Counted from the stretch's first letter, positions 16,008 through 25,196 are shown. The stretch is 64,000 nt of DNA from Bacteroidales bacterium UBA5833 (GCA_002433025.1 DJGZ01000017.1:19907-83906), one strand, 5' to 3'. Notes: generated by a model from the letters alone, not told the origin. Program-made: numbers and translations.

Positions 16008-18305
16008 TCAGTTCAGCAGATTGCCGATTTTAAGCCCGATCGAAAAACTTCGCGGGTAAGACGGGCCGTAAATATATCCGGCATCCCTGAATTCGCCCTG
16101 ATCGAAATCTTTCTGAAATGAATTAAACAGGTTATGCATCCCGGCATAAGCCTGGATACGCGTATCCCCCGACAGCCTGGTTGTATAACTCAGTTTCATT
16201 GAGAGATCAAAGAAAGGATCTGTTTCCTTCAGCAGATCATTTTCGATGTAACCGGCATAATGCGGCATAATCATACTGCCGGTATAACTTCCGGTGACAG
16301 AAAGTCCTACCCTTTTTAAGGGACTTGCCGTGAAGGTAAAATAACCGTAATGATCGGGTGAACGCAGCAGGCCCTCGACGGTTCCGGCATCCGGATCGTC
16401 AGACCATTCAAGAGGTTCAGCATATTTGCTCTTCTGAAAAGTGAATCCGACCTGCAACTGGGTTCTGGATGAAAAAGCAGACCGCATTTCAAGGTTCAGC
16501 CCCCTGACCACGGCGCCCGAACCGTTGCGACGTTCCAGCAATTTGTTGCCGTAAGGGTCAAGACCTATTTCCGCAACAAAGAATACATCATCAAGGTTTG
16601 TGTAGAATGCCTCTGCCAGCGCGTTTACCCTGACTTCTCCAATGCTGAAATAGTAATCGAAGGAACCACTCATACTCTGTGACCTTTCTGTTTTAAGATC
16701 CTCCGCCAGCTGTATCAGCATCACTTCACCCCCTACCGCAAGAATGTGGAGGTCCTCGTCGAAGGCCTGCGGCGCCCTGAATCCTGTGCTGTACGAAACG
16801 CGTCCGTAAAGGTTTTCATTGAATGCATAGCGAAAATTGGCACGGGGGCTGAATACCGGCTTTTCGATCAGGTTATGCTTATCCAGTCTGGCGCCCAGCA
16901 GAAGGCTGATTCTATGATTCTTCCATTCATTCTGAACAAAAACGCCGCCTACATTGGTTTCCTGCAGCAGGTCCCTGTCGTACCCGGGCATCATATCATG
17001 CAGGCGGTTGTGGTTAAACTCCATCCCGGCGGTGAACTGCGAAGGCATGAACAGCGCTTTGGTTATTTCCTGACTTACCTGCAATCCTGCATTGGCCGAA
17101 AGGTCATCGGTTGTGCCGTAAGCGTTGGGGTCCATGCCTGCTCCGTAGTAGCTTTCTCGGGCAATATGCTGGGCGGCACCAAATACCTCGAATTTGCGGT
17201 TGCGGTCTTTCGAGAACAACAGGTATGCAAGACTTCCCCCGTTGAACTGATGCTCCGTCTGCTCAGTGATATCGGTTTCATGTGGTTGCAGATCAAATTT
17301 GTTGCCTCCCCGCCGGAATTCCCTGAGATTATGGTATTCCATGGTAAGTTTGCTTTGGTCGGTCAGTCGCTGATAAGCCCTGAATCCAAGACTATTGGCC
17401 CTTACAAGCCCTATTTCGGAATATCCGTCACCATTGGCATCATAATGACCACGGTTCCGGTAAGACGAATGCAGGAATATACCGGATTTATGATCCTCGC
17501 TCACCAGCGCACCATTCAGGTTGGTTGTATGATCAGGGGTCGTTCCGCCGATTGAGGTGAAATTATGACCAATGCTGAAAGTATTGACTACAGGCTCACG
17601 GGTGATAATATTGACTGTGCCGGCAATGGCATTGGAACCGTACAACGCTGATCCGCCACCCCGAAGTATCTCCACACGTTCAATCATGGATACCGGAATC
17701 TGTTCAATGCCATAGACGCTACCGAGGGCGCTGAATACAGGCCTGCTATCGATAAGTATTTGTGAATACTGCCCTTCAAGACCATTGATACGAACCTGCT
17801 GAAAACCACAATTCTGGCAATTATTCTCTACTCTTAAACCCGGCTGAAATCCAAGGCTTTGAGAGAGACAAACTGCATTGGTATTCTCCAGCATTTTTTG
17901 TCCGATTACGTTAACTATGGCCGGCGTTTCGCGCCGGTTTGATTCATTGCGGTTAGCACTGACCACCAGCTCATTCAGCTGAATAATATCTTCCTCCAGT
18001 TCAATTGTCAACTGGTTATCAGACCCGGGTTTAATATCGACTTCAATATCTTTTGGTGAAAAACCAACACCCTGCACCCTGATAACTGATTTGCCTGAAG
18101 GTATTCCGTTCAGGGTGAATTTGCCATTGACCCCGGTTACGGTGCCAATTGTGGTGCCTTTAAGTGAAATTGTAATATAAGGCAGAGGATCACCGGCATT
18201 TTTATTCAGGATTTTCCCCGAAAAACTGTATCCTGAAGGCGGGGCCTGTGAGAGTGAGAACAAAGGGAATAGGAGTGCAATCAGGTATAGGTTGAGCTTC
18301 TTCAT
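16008..18305 (-). CDS. TonB-dependent outer-membrane receptor, probable metal uptake
   Basis: An outer-membrane beta-barrel transporter of 765 residues from the ATG at 18305, which begins a good signal peptide (MKKLNLYLIALLFPLFSLSQ); the frame is open 20 codons further upstream. Order of domains: carboxypeptidase-regulatory-like beta domain (about 25-105), TonB-box-like ELVVSA (112-117), plug (about 125-240, with RGGGSALYGSNAIAGTVNI), then a 22-strand-type barrel ending in SFSIGLKIGNLLN. The plug has a C-x-x-C pair (C163, C166 in NNCQNCG). The gene directly upstream encodes a His-rich membrane protein 90 bases away, so the pair likely handles a transition metal (zinc or copper) or a metal chelate; this is inference. 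Heme or a siderophore remains possible. Confidence 0.85.
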   Translation of the reverse strand: MKKLNLYLIALLFPLFSLSQAPPSGYSFSGKILNKNAGDPLPYITISLKGTTIGTVTGVNGKFTLNGIPSGKSVIRVQGVGFSPKDIEVDIKPGSDNQLTIELEEDIIQLNELVVSANRNESNRRETPAIVNVIGQKMLENTNAVCLSQSLGFQPGLRVENNCQNCGFQQVRINGLEGQYSQILIDSRPVFSALGSVYGIEQIPVSMIERVEILRGGGSALYGSNAIAGTVNIITREPVVNTFSIGHNFTSIGGTTPDHTTNLNGALVSEDHKSGIFLHSSYRNRGHYDANGDGYSEIGLVRANSLGFRAYQRLTDQSKLTMEYHNLREFRRGGNKFDLQPHETDITEQTEHQFNGGSLAYLLFSKDRNRKFEVFGAAQHIARESYYGAGMDPNAYGTTDDLSANAGLQVSQEITKALFMPSQFTAGMEFNHNRLHDMMPGYDRDLLQETNVGGVFVQNEWKNHRISLLLGARLDKHNLIEKPVFSPRANFRYAFNENLYGRVSYSTGFRAPQAFDEDLHILAVGGEVMLIQLAEDLKTERSQSMSGSFDYYFSIGEVRVNALAEAFYTNLDDVFFVAEIGLDPYGNKLLERRNGSGAVVRGLNLEMRSAFSSRTQLQVGFTFQKSKYAEPLEWSDDPDAGTVEGLLRSPDHYGYFTFTASPLKRVGLSVTGSYTGSMIMPHYAGYIENDLLKETDPFFDLSMKLSYTTRLSGDTRIQAYAGMHNLFNSFQKDFDQGEFRDAGYIYGPSYPRSFSIGLKIGNLLN

Positions 18306-18394
18306 AAGATTATTATTGTAAGTTAGGGAAAGTAATCTGCACACATCGCCCGGGATATTCAGCATATCCGGTTCCGTGCATGGGAGTCAATCAA

Positions 18395-18769
18395 TTAATT
18401 TCCAGCGGGAGGGGCGCGCAAACCAATGCCATTGAGCAAAACCTGAGCAAGTAAAGGAACATTCTGCGCAACAGGTTTCAAAGCAACGATTAAAAAGATA
18501 ACAGGCTGAGGTTGAAAAACAACCGGGGGCAAATCAAATGCATTGTCATTTACTGTAAGAAACAGAGAACCCGGATGGTGCTGGTGCTGCTTGAAAGGTG
18601 AATCAGGATTATCGTCAGAGAATGGATGTGAATGCACTAATACCATTCCGTTAACAATATGCTGGTGCCTGTAACTCAGATTGGCAGAAAAGTAAAACCC
18701 CAGCAAAAGGATCATCATGGAACTGATGAAAATTTTCATGTTAAGTGCCGCAGGTCTGATTCTGTTCAT
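18395..18769 (-). CDS. Small His-rich membrane protein upstream of the TonB receptor
   Basis: A protein of 124 residues from the ATG at 18769. A hydrophobic segment near the N-terminus (MKIFISSMMILLLGFYF) is followed by a His-rich stretch (RHQHIVNGMVLVHSHPF, then KQHQHHPG) with about nine histidines in 40 residues. A second hydrophobic segment (PVVFQPQPVIFLIVALKPV) follows, and then a short tail. His clusters outside the membrane suggest metal binding. A TACTTTTG element ends 5 bases before the ATG; if it is the promoter, either the message is leaderless or the ATG at 18739 (MKIFISS) is the real start. It is co-oriented with the TonB receptor gene. The family is not recognised. Confidence 0.65.
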   Translation of the reverse strand: MNRIRPAALNMKIFISSMMILLLGFYFSANLSYRHQHIVNGMVLVHSHPFSDDNPDSPFKQHQHHPGSLFLTVNDNAFDLPPVVFQPQPVIFLIVALKPVAQNVPLLAQVLLNGIGLRAPPAGN

Positions 18770-18773
18770 GGCG

Positions 18774-18781
18774 CAAAAGTA
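18774..18781 (-). promoter_or_regulatory. -7 element TACTTTTG before the His-rich protein gene
   Basis: Minus-strand exact match to TAnnTTTG. Its nearness to the start codon bears on which ATG is used (18769 or 18739). No zinc- or iron-repressor palindrome was obvious beside it. Confidence 0.5.
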
Positions 18782-19099
18782 GACCGGTTTTGCGGAGTAC
18801 ACAATAACCAAAAGTGGGTATTTTTCTTTATAATGAACATAGTTTCATAACATGAGAACACGCTTCATCTTCAGACCTGTACTGGTTCATTCGGCCGTCA
18901 AAGTATTTGCTTACCCGGACAAGTACAGATTCTTATGGCATCATATGATCAGCCAGAATAAACGGGCTTGGGAAATTTCACCGTCCGGATACGTACAATC
19001 TCGAGCCTGAAGAACTCTCTAAAAAAATGCTAATTGCCTGTTTTTCTGACCTATATACAAATTGGCACATTTTTTATGCAGGTTAAAAGAAATGCAATT
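18782..19099. other. Divergent intergenic region
   Basis: About 320 bases between the His-rich protein gene (minus) and the amide hydrolase gene (plus). It must hold both promoters; only the minus-strand TACTTTTG beside it is clear. A 7-base inverted pair CTGTACT/AGTACAG brackets about 40 bases near 18880-18930. No gene is seen. Confidence 0.5.
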
Positions 19100-20161
19100 A
19101 TGAAAAAAGTCCTTCTTACACTATTACCTGTGTTAATATTTGCGTTGAACGGTAGCGCCTGTACAACCTTTTTTCTGAAAAACAATGACGGGAAAATGAT
19201 TTTCGGAAGAAACTTCGATTTTCCGGCAGGACAGGGGCATATACAGATCAATCAGCGGGGAGTTAAGAAATCGTCGTTTATCGCGCCTCCGGAGAAACTG
19301 TTTCAGTGGATATCGGAATATGGCAGTATTTCTTTCAATCAAAACGGCCGCGAATTTCCCTATGGAGGAATGAATGAAGCCGGCCTTGTTATTGAACAGA
19401 TGTGGCTCGAGGAAAGTGTTTATCCTGAATATGATGAGAGAAATGCCCTCACTGAACTGCAATGGATACAATACCAGCTCGACAAGGCCGGTAGTGTTGA
19501 AGAGGTGATTGCCAGCGATAAATACTTAAGAATTTCGTTTACCTCTGTCGCGAAACTTCATTTCCTGGTAGCTGATGCAAGCGGGAATTCCGCAGTAATT
19601 GAGTATTTAAACGGCAGAATGTCGGTGAAAACGGGAGACTCCCTGCCCTATTCCGTACTTGCAAATTCATGTTACAGCACATCGCTTGATTATAAAAAGC
19701 AGAAAGAAACAGGCGCTGACGTCACATACTCACCGATGGAAGAAAATTCTTCAGGACGGTTCCTGACTGCTGCCCGAATGATAACCGGTGATATTCCCCG
19801 GGGTACATATCTTATAAATTACGGGTTCAGCATTCTGGATGCTGTAGCCCAGGGTCCTGCCACTCAATGGAGCATCATCTATGACCTGACCGATAGGAAT
19901 ATTTACTACCGGACCCATCAAAATACAGAAATCAGAAGAATAGATTTTAACTCTTTCCAGTACAACTGCAGTGTAAATCATTTGTTTATGGACATTGACC
20001 GGTTTGAAAATGCAGCGGAATACTTCTCTCCCCTGGATTTCCCTGAGAATTATAATCTTATCAACTCCGTCTGCAATGATGTGGAATTTCTGAGTAATAT
20101 TCCCGGTGAGCATCGTAAAGCCATGGCCGGCGTATTCCTGGATTCGGTCTGTGCTGAATAG
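19100..20161 (+). CDS. Secreted linear-amide C-N hydrolase (choloylglycine hydrolase / penicillin acylase family)
   Basis: An Ntn-type hydrolase of 353 residues from the ATG at 19100, chosen because MKKVLLTLLPVLIFALNGSA forms a signal peptide. Cys21 follows directly and starts the mature chain (CTTFFLKNNDGKMIFGRNFDF), placing the nucleophile at the new N-terminus as in bile salt hydrolases and penicillin V acylases. Other family marks are RNFD (binding loop Arg/Asp), YGGMNEAGLVIEQM and a conserved Asn in VLANS. The enzyme splits linear amides, for example N-acyl amino acids, acyl-homoserine lactones or conjugated bile acids; the substrate cannot be told from sequence. The lipobox around Cys21 is poor (Gly at -3), so a free periplasmic enzyme is likelier than a lipoprotein. 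Monocistronic. Confidence 0.8.
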   Translation: MKKVLLTLLPVLIFALNGSACTTFFLKNNDGKMIFGRNFDFPAGQGHIQINQRGVKKSSFIAPPEKLFQWISEYGSISFNQNGREFPYGGMNEAGLVIEQMWLEESVYPEYDERNALTELQWIQYQLDKAGSVEEVIASDKYLRISFTSVAKLHFLVADASGNSAVIEYLNGRMSVKTGDSLPYSVLANSCYSTSLDYKKQKETGADVTYSPMEENSSGRFLTAARMITGDIPRGTYLINYGFSILDAVAQGPATQWSIIYDLTDRNIYYRTHQNTEIRRIDFNSFQYNCSVNHLFMDIDRFENAAEYFSPLDFPENYNLINSVCNDVEFLSNIPGEHRKAMAGVFLDSVCAE

Positions 20162-20195
20162 GAACCTCCGCGAATGCTCCCCGGAAGGCTCCTTA

Positions 20196-20756
20196 TCAGA
20201 AACCACTGACTTCCCTGACCTCCCCTGCTGTCATATCCCCGAGCGCAACCTGATCAACCCGGACCCTGAGAAGCCTCAATGTAGGAAATCCGGCAGCTGC
20301 GGTCATCTTTCTGATCTGCCTGTTCTTACCCTCTGTAATAATAATCGAAATCCATGAAGTCGGTCCATGCCGGTCATCACGTATTTTCTTAATCCTCGGA
20401 GGAAATTCAGGATCAGGAATAAGCTCCGCCCTGCAGGGCAGCGTGAGGTACTTAATGCCGCGTATACCGATTTCAATCCCGTTTCTTAATTTACCCAGTC
20501 CTGTTTCGTCGATCAGTCCATCCAGCTGGACATAATACTCCTTTTCCTTATCTTTTGCCCTCATCAGGTCGCAGAGCTTACCATCAGTAGTTAGCAGCAG
20601 CAATCCTTCGCTGTCCTCATCCAGCCTGCCGACCGGCATGGCACCTTCCGGAAAATCATATATTTCTCCAAGCACCCTCTTCCAGTCGTGTTCGCAACGA
20701 AACTGGCTCAGAACCCCGAAAGGTTTATGCAGAATAAAATGCCGGTGGTTTGTCAT
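20196..20756 (-). CDS. RluE/RsuA-family 23S rRNA pseudouridine synthase
   Basis: A short pseudouridine synthase of 186 residues from the ATG at 20756 (MTNHRHFILHKPFGVLSQF); the frame continues 11 codons upstream without a better start. The motif GRLDEDSEGLLLLT carries the catalytic Asp, and the family motifs HKPFG, KEYYVQLDG and EGKNRQIRKM are clear. There is no S4 domain, as in E. coli RluE, which modifies U2457 of 23S rRNA; by length and motifs this is the closest known type, but RluF/RsuA-like targets are not excluded. A TAGCTTTG element (20771-20778) gives a leader of about 10 bases. Confidence 0.85.
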   Translation of the reverse strand: MTNHRHFILHKPFGVLSQFRCEHDWKRVLGEIYDFPEGAMPVGRLDEDSEGLLLLTTDGKLCDLMRAKDKEKEYYVQLDGLIDETGLGKLRNGIEIGIRGIKYLTLPCRAELIPDPEFPPRIKKIRDDRHGPTSWISIIITEGKNRQIRKMTAAAGFPTLRLLRVRVDQVALGDMTAGEVREVSGF

Positions 20757-20770
20757 AATTATTTCCCGTG

Positions 20771-20778
20771 CAAAGCTA
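20771..20778 (-). promoter_or_regulatory. -7 element TAGCTTTG before the pseudouridine synthase gene
   Basis: Minus-strand exact TAnnTTTG, 14 bases before the ATG at 20756. It supports the shorter start, since longer starts would lie upstream of the transcript. Confidence 0.5.
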
Positions 20779-20909
20779 CGCCATATCATTCTGTGGCCAA
20801 AGCAAAAAATTGTTTACGGGAATTAACATTCGCGAAGCTTTACGCTGAATTCAGGATCACATTTCTCCATTATTCCATATCTTTACGGTCTGTAAATAAT
20901 GAATACCGC

Positions 20910-22877
20910 ATGAAACTTTCGGTTGTAATTGTCAACTACAACGTAAAATATTTCCTTGAGCAATGTCTTCATTCAGTAGAAGCTGCGGTCCGTGATCTGG
21001 ATGCAGAAGTCTTCGTGGTAGACAATAATTCCGTTGATGGTTCAGTTGAGATGGTGCTGGAGAAATTTCCCCATATAAAACTGATTGTCAATACGATAAA
21101 CACAGGTTTTTCGGTAGCCAATAATCAGGCAATCCGCGAATCATCCGGTGAATATATTCTGCTGCTGAACCCCGACACGGTTGTTGAACTTGATACTTTT
21201 ACCCGCTCGGTGGAGTTTATGGATGCACATCCGGATGCCGGCGGACTCGGCATTAAAATGGTTGATGGCAGTGGCAAGTACCTGCCCGAATCAAAGCGGG
21301 GCCTTCCGACACCGGCGGTGGCATTTTATAAAATCTTCGGATTATCAACGCTGTTTCCTAAATCAAAAGTTTTCGGGCAGTATCATCTGGGTTATCTCGA
21401 CCGCGATCAAACCCATGTGGTGGATGTGCTGGCCGGTGCTTACATGATGTTAAGGCGGGAAACGCTGGAAAAGACGGGATTGCTTGATGAAACATTCTTT
21501 ATGTATGGCGAAGACATCGACCTGAGTTATCGCATTACAAAAGCCGGGTATAAAAACTATTACTATCCGGGCGCACGCATCATTCATTACAAAGGCGAGA
21601 GCACCAAAAAATCAAGCATCAATTACGTGTTTGTTTTCTACAATGCAATGGTTATTTTCGCCAGGAAGCATTTTTCGCAAAAGAATGCCCGCTTATTTTC
21701 CTTCCTGATACACATTGCCATTTACCTGAGGGCAGGCGTTTCGATTATTCACCGTTTGCTTAAGCGGGTGATGCTGCCCCTGGCAGATGCTGCAGTAATA
21801 TATTCCGGCTCTTTACTGATCGTAAATTACTGGGAATCTGCGGTAACATACACTTTTGGCGGGCACTACCCGCCCCTGTTCCTTTATGGCCTGCTCCCCG
21901 CTTATATCCTGATCTGGCTTTTTTCCGTGCTTGTCGCCGGAGGCTATGACAAGCCCCTCAGCCTGAGAAAGGTTTACACCGGAATATTTGCCGGCACTGT
22001 GGTTATTCTTGTCTTTTATGCATTGTTGCCTTCAGGGTTCCGGTTTTCACGTGCCATCATTATCCTATCCGGACTATGGGGGCTGATTTCCCTTACAGGG
22101 ATCAGGCTTGCACTGCATTTTGCAGGATTCCGGAATTACAGGCTGGGGCACAACGAAAACCTGCGTTTCGCCATAGCCGGCAGCGGGGATGAAACCGGCA
22201 GGGTGGCCGGGCTACTGCGGAACAGCCTCCGGAACCCCGGATTTATCGGACTGGTATCAACCGGAAACCCTCCCGAAAGGGATGAGGGTTATATCGGCTC
22301 TATCGCAAATATCAGCGACATCATCAATATCTATAAAATTGATGAAGTCATTTTTTGTGCCCGGGATATCCCTGCCAACCAAATCATTGACACCATGGCC
22401 CAGTTGCGCAACATGGAGATTGAGTTTAAAATTGCGCCACCCGAGAGCCTTTCTATTATCGGTTCCAATTCCATTAGTACAATGGGCGATGTATTTATAG
22501 TTGACATCAATTCAATAACCAAAGCCAACAACCTCAGAAACAAACGATTGCTGGATTTCGGAACTGCACTCTTATTATTGCCGCTCTCCCCGCTACTGAT
22601 GTGGATAATGAAAAATCCGCTGAATTTCCCCGTTAATATCCTGAAAGTTCTTTTCGGCTTCAGAAGCTGGGTTGGTTACAGCTCCTTTGAGCACAGAACG
22701 ACCAATCTGCCTTCAGTCAGGAAAGGTATTCTGAATCCGACAGATATGCTCAGGATCCGCAACCTCGACCAGGAGACCATTCTGAGGTTGAACATGTTAT
22801 ATGCAAGAGATTACCGTTTAACAAACGATATAAACATTTTCCTGCGTTCATTCCTTCATCTGGGCCGCAAAGCCTGA
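20910..22877 (+). CDS. GT2 glycosyltransferase fused to a degenerate polyprenyl-sugar-transferase-like membrane part
   Basis: A protein of 655 residues; the ATG at 20910 begins the canonical GT-A start MKLSVVIVNYN, so upstream starts in the same frame are rejected. Residues 1-230 form a family 2 glycosyltransferase of the rhamnosyltransferase type (DNNSVDGS, NTGFSVANNQ, NPDT 87-90, GEDIDLSYR 200-208). Residues 265-405 hold about five membrane segments. Residues 418-540 look like the Rossmann-like CoA_binding_3 domain of polyprenyl-phosphate sugar transferases (FAIAGSGDETGR, IDEVIFCARD). Residues 543-655 start like a bacterial sugar transferase (NKRLLDFGTALLLLPLSPLL) and end like one, but the catalytic middle (the usual PGPVFFRQ-type block) is missing. 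It probably adds a sugar in surface-glycan assembly. Confidence 0.75.
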   Translation: MKLSVVIVNYNVKYFLEQCLHSVEAAVRDLDAEVFVVDNNSVDGSVEMVLEKFPHIKLIVNTINTGFSVANNQAIRESSGEYILLLNPDTVVELDTFTRSVEFMDAHPDAGGLGIKMVDGSGKYLPESKRGLPTPAVAFYKIFGLSTLFPKSKVFGQYHLGYLDRDQTHVVDVLAGAYMMLRRETLEKTGLLDETFFMYGEDIDLSYRITKAGYKNYYYPGARIIHYKGESTKKSSINYVFVFYNAMVIFARKHFSQKNARLFSFLIHIAIYLRAGVSIIHRLLKRVMLPLADAAVIYSGSLLIVNYWESAVTYTFGGHYPPLFLYGLLPAYILIWLFSVLVAGGYDKPLSLRKVYTGIFAGTVVILVFYALLPSGFRFSRAIIILSGLWGLISLTGIRLALHFAGFRNYRLGHNENLRFAIAGSGDETGRVAGLLRNSLRNPGFIGLVSTGNPPERDEGYIGSIANISDIINIYKIDEVIFCARDIPANQIIDTMAQLRNMEIEFKIAPPESLSIIGSNSISTMGDVFIVDINSITKANNLRNKRLLDFGTALLLLPLSPLLMWIMKNPLNFPVNILKVLFGFRSWVGYSSFEHRTTNLPSVRKGILNPTDMLRIRNLDQETILRLNMLYARDYRLTNDINIFLRSFLHLGRKA

Positions 22878-22979
22878 GAAACAGGTAAACCTTTTCAGGC
22901 GAAGATTGTTAAATAGGCCAGCAAACCAACAGAAATCAGCCGCGCCCCGCCAGAGGACTGCGGAACAAATACAAATAAA

Positions 22980-24305
22980 ATGGCAAAATTTGAAGTAATT
23001 ATGCCCAAGCTGGGCGAAAGCATTATCGAGGCAACTATTACCAGATGGCTCAAAAACCCGGGTGACACCATTGAAGAAGATGATCCCATCGTGGAAATTG
23101 CCACCGACAAGGTTGACTCTGAAATCCCCTCGCCCGTTGAAGGAAAACTTGTTCAGGTTCTTTTTAATGAAGGCGACGTGGTTGCGGTAGGCAAAGTGAT
23201 TGCCATCATCGAAACTGATCCCGGCGCTGAAACTGAAGTTGTAAAAGATGTTCCCGTAGCTGAGAAATCGACAGAAGCGGCAACCATTCAGCACGAAAAT
23301 GTAAGTGCAGCCCAAGGCTCAACTGCCGTGGAGAGTTCTTCGGACAGGTTCTATTCCCCTTTGGTTAAAAATATTGCCAGAACAGAAGGAATCAGTCAGG
23401 CGGATCTCGATGCCATCCCCGGCAGCGGAAAAGACGGCAGGCTTACAAAAGATGATCTGATGGCTTTCCTGAAGAACAGGACAGCCCCCTCTGCAAAACC
23501 CGCCGCTGCTGTGTCCTCACCGGCCCCGGGCACCATTTCTGCTCCGGCAACTCCGGCCGCGCCCAAAGTTATAGCCCCTCCGGTTGTTTCAGCCGCCGGC
23601 GATGAGATTGTTGAGATGGACCGCATGAGGAAGCTGATCGCTGACCACATGGTGATGTCGAAACAGGTATCGCCTCATGTAACTTCTTTCATTGAAGCTG
23701 ATGTGACCAACATTGTAAAGTGGCGCGAAAAAGTTAAGGACGATTTTCAAAAGCGCGAAAAGGAGAAAATCACCTTTACGCCGATCTTTATCGAGGCAGC
23801 CGCCCAGGCACTCAAGGATTTTCCGGGCGTGAATGCATCTGTTGACGGCTATAAAGTCATCCTGAGAAAGAACATTAATATAGGTATGGCAGCAGCGCTT
23901 CCCAACGGCAACCTGATCGTTCCTGTAATCAGGAATGCTGACCAGAAAAACCTGCTCGGCCTTGCCAAAGATGTTAACAGCCTGGCCAACAAAGCCCGGT
24001 CGAACAAACTCGAGCCCGATGACATTTCAGGAGGAACATTTACCATAACCAATCTGGGAACTTTCGGTAGTATTACCGGCTCGCCCATCATCAACCAGCC
24101 GCAGGTGGCCATACTCGGCATCGGTGTAATCAAGAAAAAACCCGTGGTGCTCGAAACAACTGACGGGGATGTAATTGCAATCCGTCACATGATGATACTT
24201 TCTCTTTCGTATGATCATCGCGTGGTAGACGGCGCCCTGGGCGGCATGTACCTGCAACGCATGCAGCAACTGCTCGAAAGTTTCGATCAAAACAGGATAA
24301 TCTGA
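22980..24305 (+). CDS. Dihydrolipoamide acyltransferase (2-oxoacid dehydrogenase E2)
   Basis: E2 core of a 2-oxoacid dehydrogenase complex, 441 residues. A single lipoyl domain (1 to about 80) carries Lys44 in EIATDKVDSEIP, the lipoylation site. A proline/alanine linker follows, then a peripheral-subunit-binding domain (about 122-160, SPLVKNIARTEGI and GSGKDGRLTKDDL), a second Ala/Pro linker (about 163-205) and the catalytic domain with DHRVVDG (412-418). The lipoyl motif ATDKVDSE is common in branched-chain and mixed-specificity E2 enzymes, so branched-chain 2-oxoacid or pyruvate are both possible. E1 and E3 genes are not adjacent. A strong terminator follows, so it is transcribed alone or after the glycosyltransferase gene. 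Confidence 0.85.
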   Translation: MAKFEVIMPKLGESIIEATITRWLKNPGDTIEEDDPIVEIATDKVDSEIPSPVEGKLVQVLFNEGDVVAVGKVIAIIETDPGAETEVVKDVPVAEKSTEAATIQHENVSAAQGSTAVESSSDRFYSPLVKNIARTEGISQADLDAIPGSGKDGRLTKDDLMAFLKNRTAPSAKPAAAVSSPAPGTISAPATPAAPKVIAPPVVSAAGDEIVEMDRMRKLIADHMVMSKQVSPHVTSFIEADVTNIVKWREKVKDDFQKREKEKITFTPIFIEAAAQALKDFPGVNASVDGYKVILRKNINIGMAAALPNGNLIVPVIRNADQKNLLGLAKDVNSLANKARSNKLEPDDISGGTFTITNLGTFGSITGSPIINQPQVAILGIGVIKKKPVVLETTDGDVIAIRHMMILSLSYDHRVVDGALGGMYLQRMQQLLESFDQNRII

Positions 24306-24327
24306 GTTTAAAATAAACTAAATTCGC

Positions 24328-24363
24328 AGCACCACACGCTCAATGCTGTGGTGCTTTTTCTTT
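24328..24363 (+). terminator. Terminator after the E2 gene
   Basis: A perfect 9-bp stem AGCACCACA/TGTGGTGCT (24328-24336 with 24347-24355) with a 10-base loop and a T-rich tail. It ends 11 bases before the next start codon. Confidence 0.85.
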
Positions 24364-24374
24364 ATATCAAGCCT

Positions 24375-25196
24375 ATGAAACTTAATCTTACTAAACCCCT
24401 GGCGGTTTTTGACCTGGAAACAACCGGCACCAATGTTGGCACTGACAGAATTGTAGAAATCTCAATCATCAGGATTCACCCCGATGGCAGAGAAGAAACC
24501 CTTACCCGGAGAGTAAACCCGGGTATCCCAATCCCGGCAGAGGTCACAGCCATACATGGGATCTCAGATGAAGATGTAAAAGACGAACCGACCTTTGCCA
24601 TGCTGGCTCCGCTGCTCAATCAGTTTTTAGCCAATTGTGACCTGGGCGGATACAACTCCAATAAATTTGATATCCCCCTGCTGGTTGAAGAATTCCTGAG
24701 AGCAGAAGTTGACTTTGATATTAAGGGAAGAAGATTTGTTGATGTTCAGAATATCTTTCACAAGATGGAGCCACGTACGCTGAAGGCTGCCTACAAATTT
24801 TACTGCAATAAGGATATTGTTAACGCGCACTCAGCCGAAGCCGATACCCGGGCCACCTACGAAGTCCTGCTTTCGCAGATCGAAAGGTATCAGGGTGCTG
24901 AATATGCTGACAAAGACGGAAAAATATCCACTCCGGTCATTAATGATATCAAGGCTCTGCATGAGTTTTCATTCCAGAACAGGAACGCGGATCTTGTGGG
25001 ACACATTATCTTCAACGACAAAAATCAGGAAGTATTTAATTTCGGCAAATACAAAGGCAGAGCTGTAGCAGAAATTTTCAGTATCGAACCCTCATACTAT
25101 GACTGGATGATGAAAGCAGACTTCCCGTTATACACCAAAAAAATCATCACCGGCATTAAACTGAGGGGATTTAACAAGAGTTCAGTGAAGATTTAA
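24375..25196 (+). CDS. DnaQ-like DEDD 3'-5' exonuclease
   Basis: A protein of 273 residues from the ATG at 24375 (MKLNLTKPLAVFDLETTG); nine upstream codons overlap a terminator and are dropped. DEDD-family residues are in place: Asp13 and Glu15 in FDLETTG, Asp99 in NSNKFDIPLL, and His152 with Asp157 in HSAEADTRA (DEDDh type). The C-terminal 80 residues (FNFGKYKGRAVAEIF, PSYYDWMMKADF) match the small domain often attached to such exonucleases in Bacteroidota, which resembles a DNA-binding quarter. It likely trims single-stranded DNA in repair or proofreading. The neighbour downstream is a DciA-like replication protein, in line with a DNA role. Confidence 0.85.
   Translation: MKLNLTKPLAVFDLETTGTNVGTDRIVEISIIRIHPDGREETLTRRVNPGIPIPAEVTAIHGISDEDVKDEPTFAMLAPLLNQFLANCDLGGYNSNKFDIPLLVEEFLRAEVDFDIKGRRFVDVQNIFHKMEPRTLKAAYKFYCNKDIVNAHSAEADTRATYEVLLSQIERYQGAEYADKDGKISTPVINDIKALHEFSFQNRNADLVGHIIFNDKNQEVFNFGKYKGRAVAEIFSIEPSYYDWMMKADFPLYTKKIITGIKLRGFNKSSVKI

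Noticed and set aside
16746..17555. 269-codon plus-strand frame antisense to the TonB receptor
   Set aside because: The minus-strand frame has all receptor motifs across this region, and the antisense product resembles nothing.
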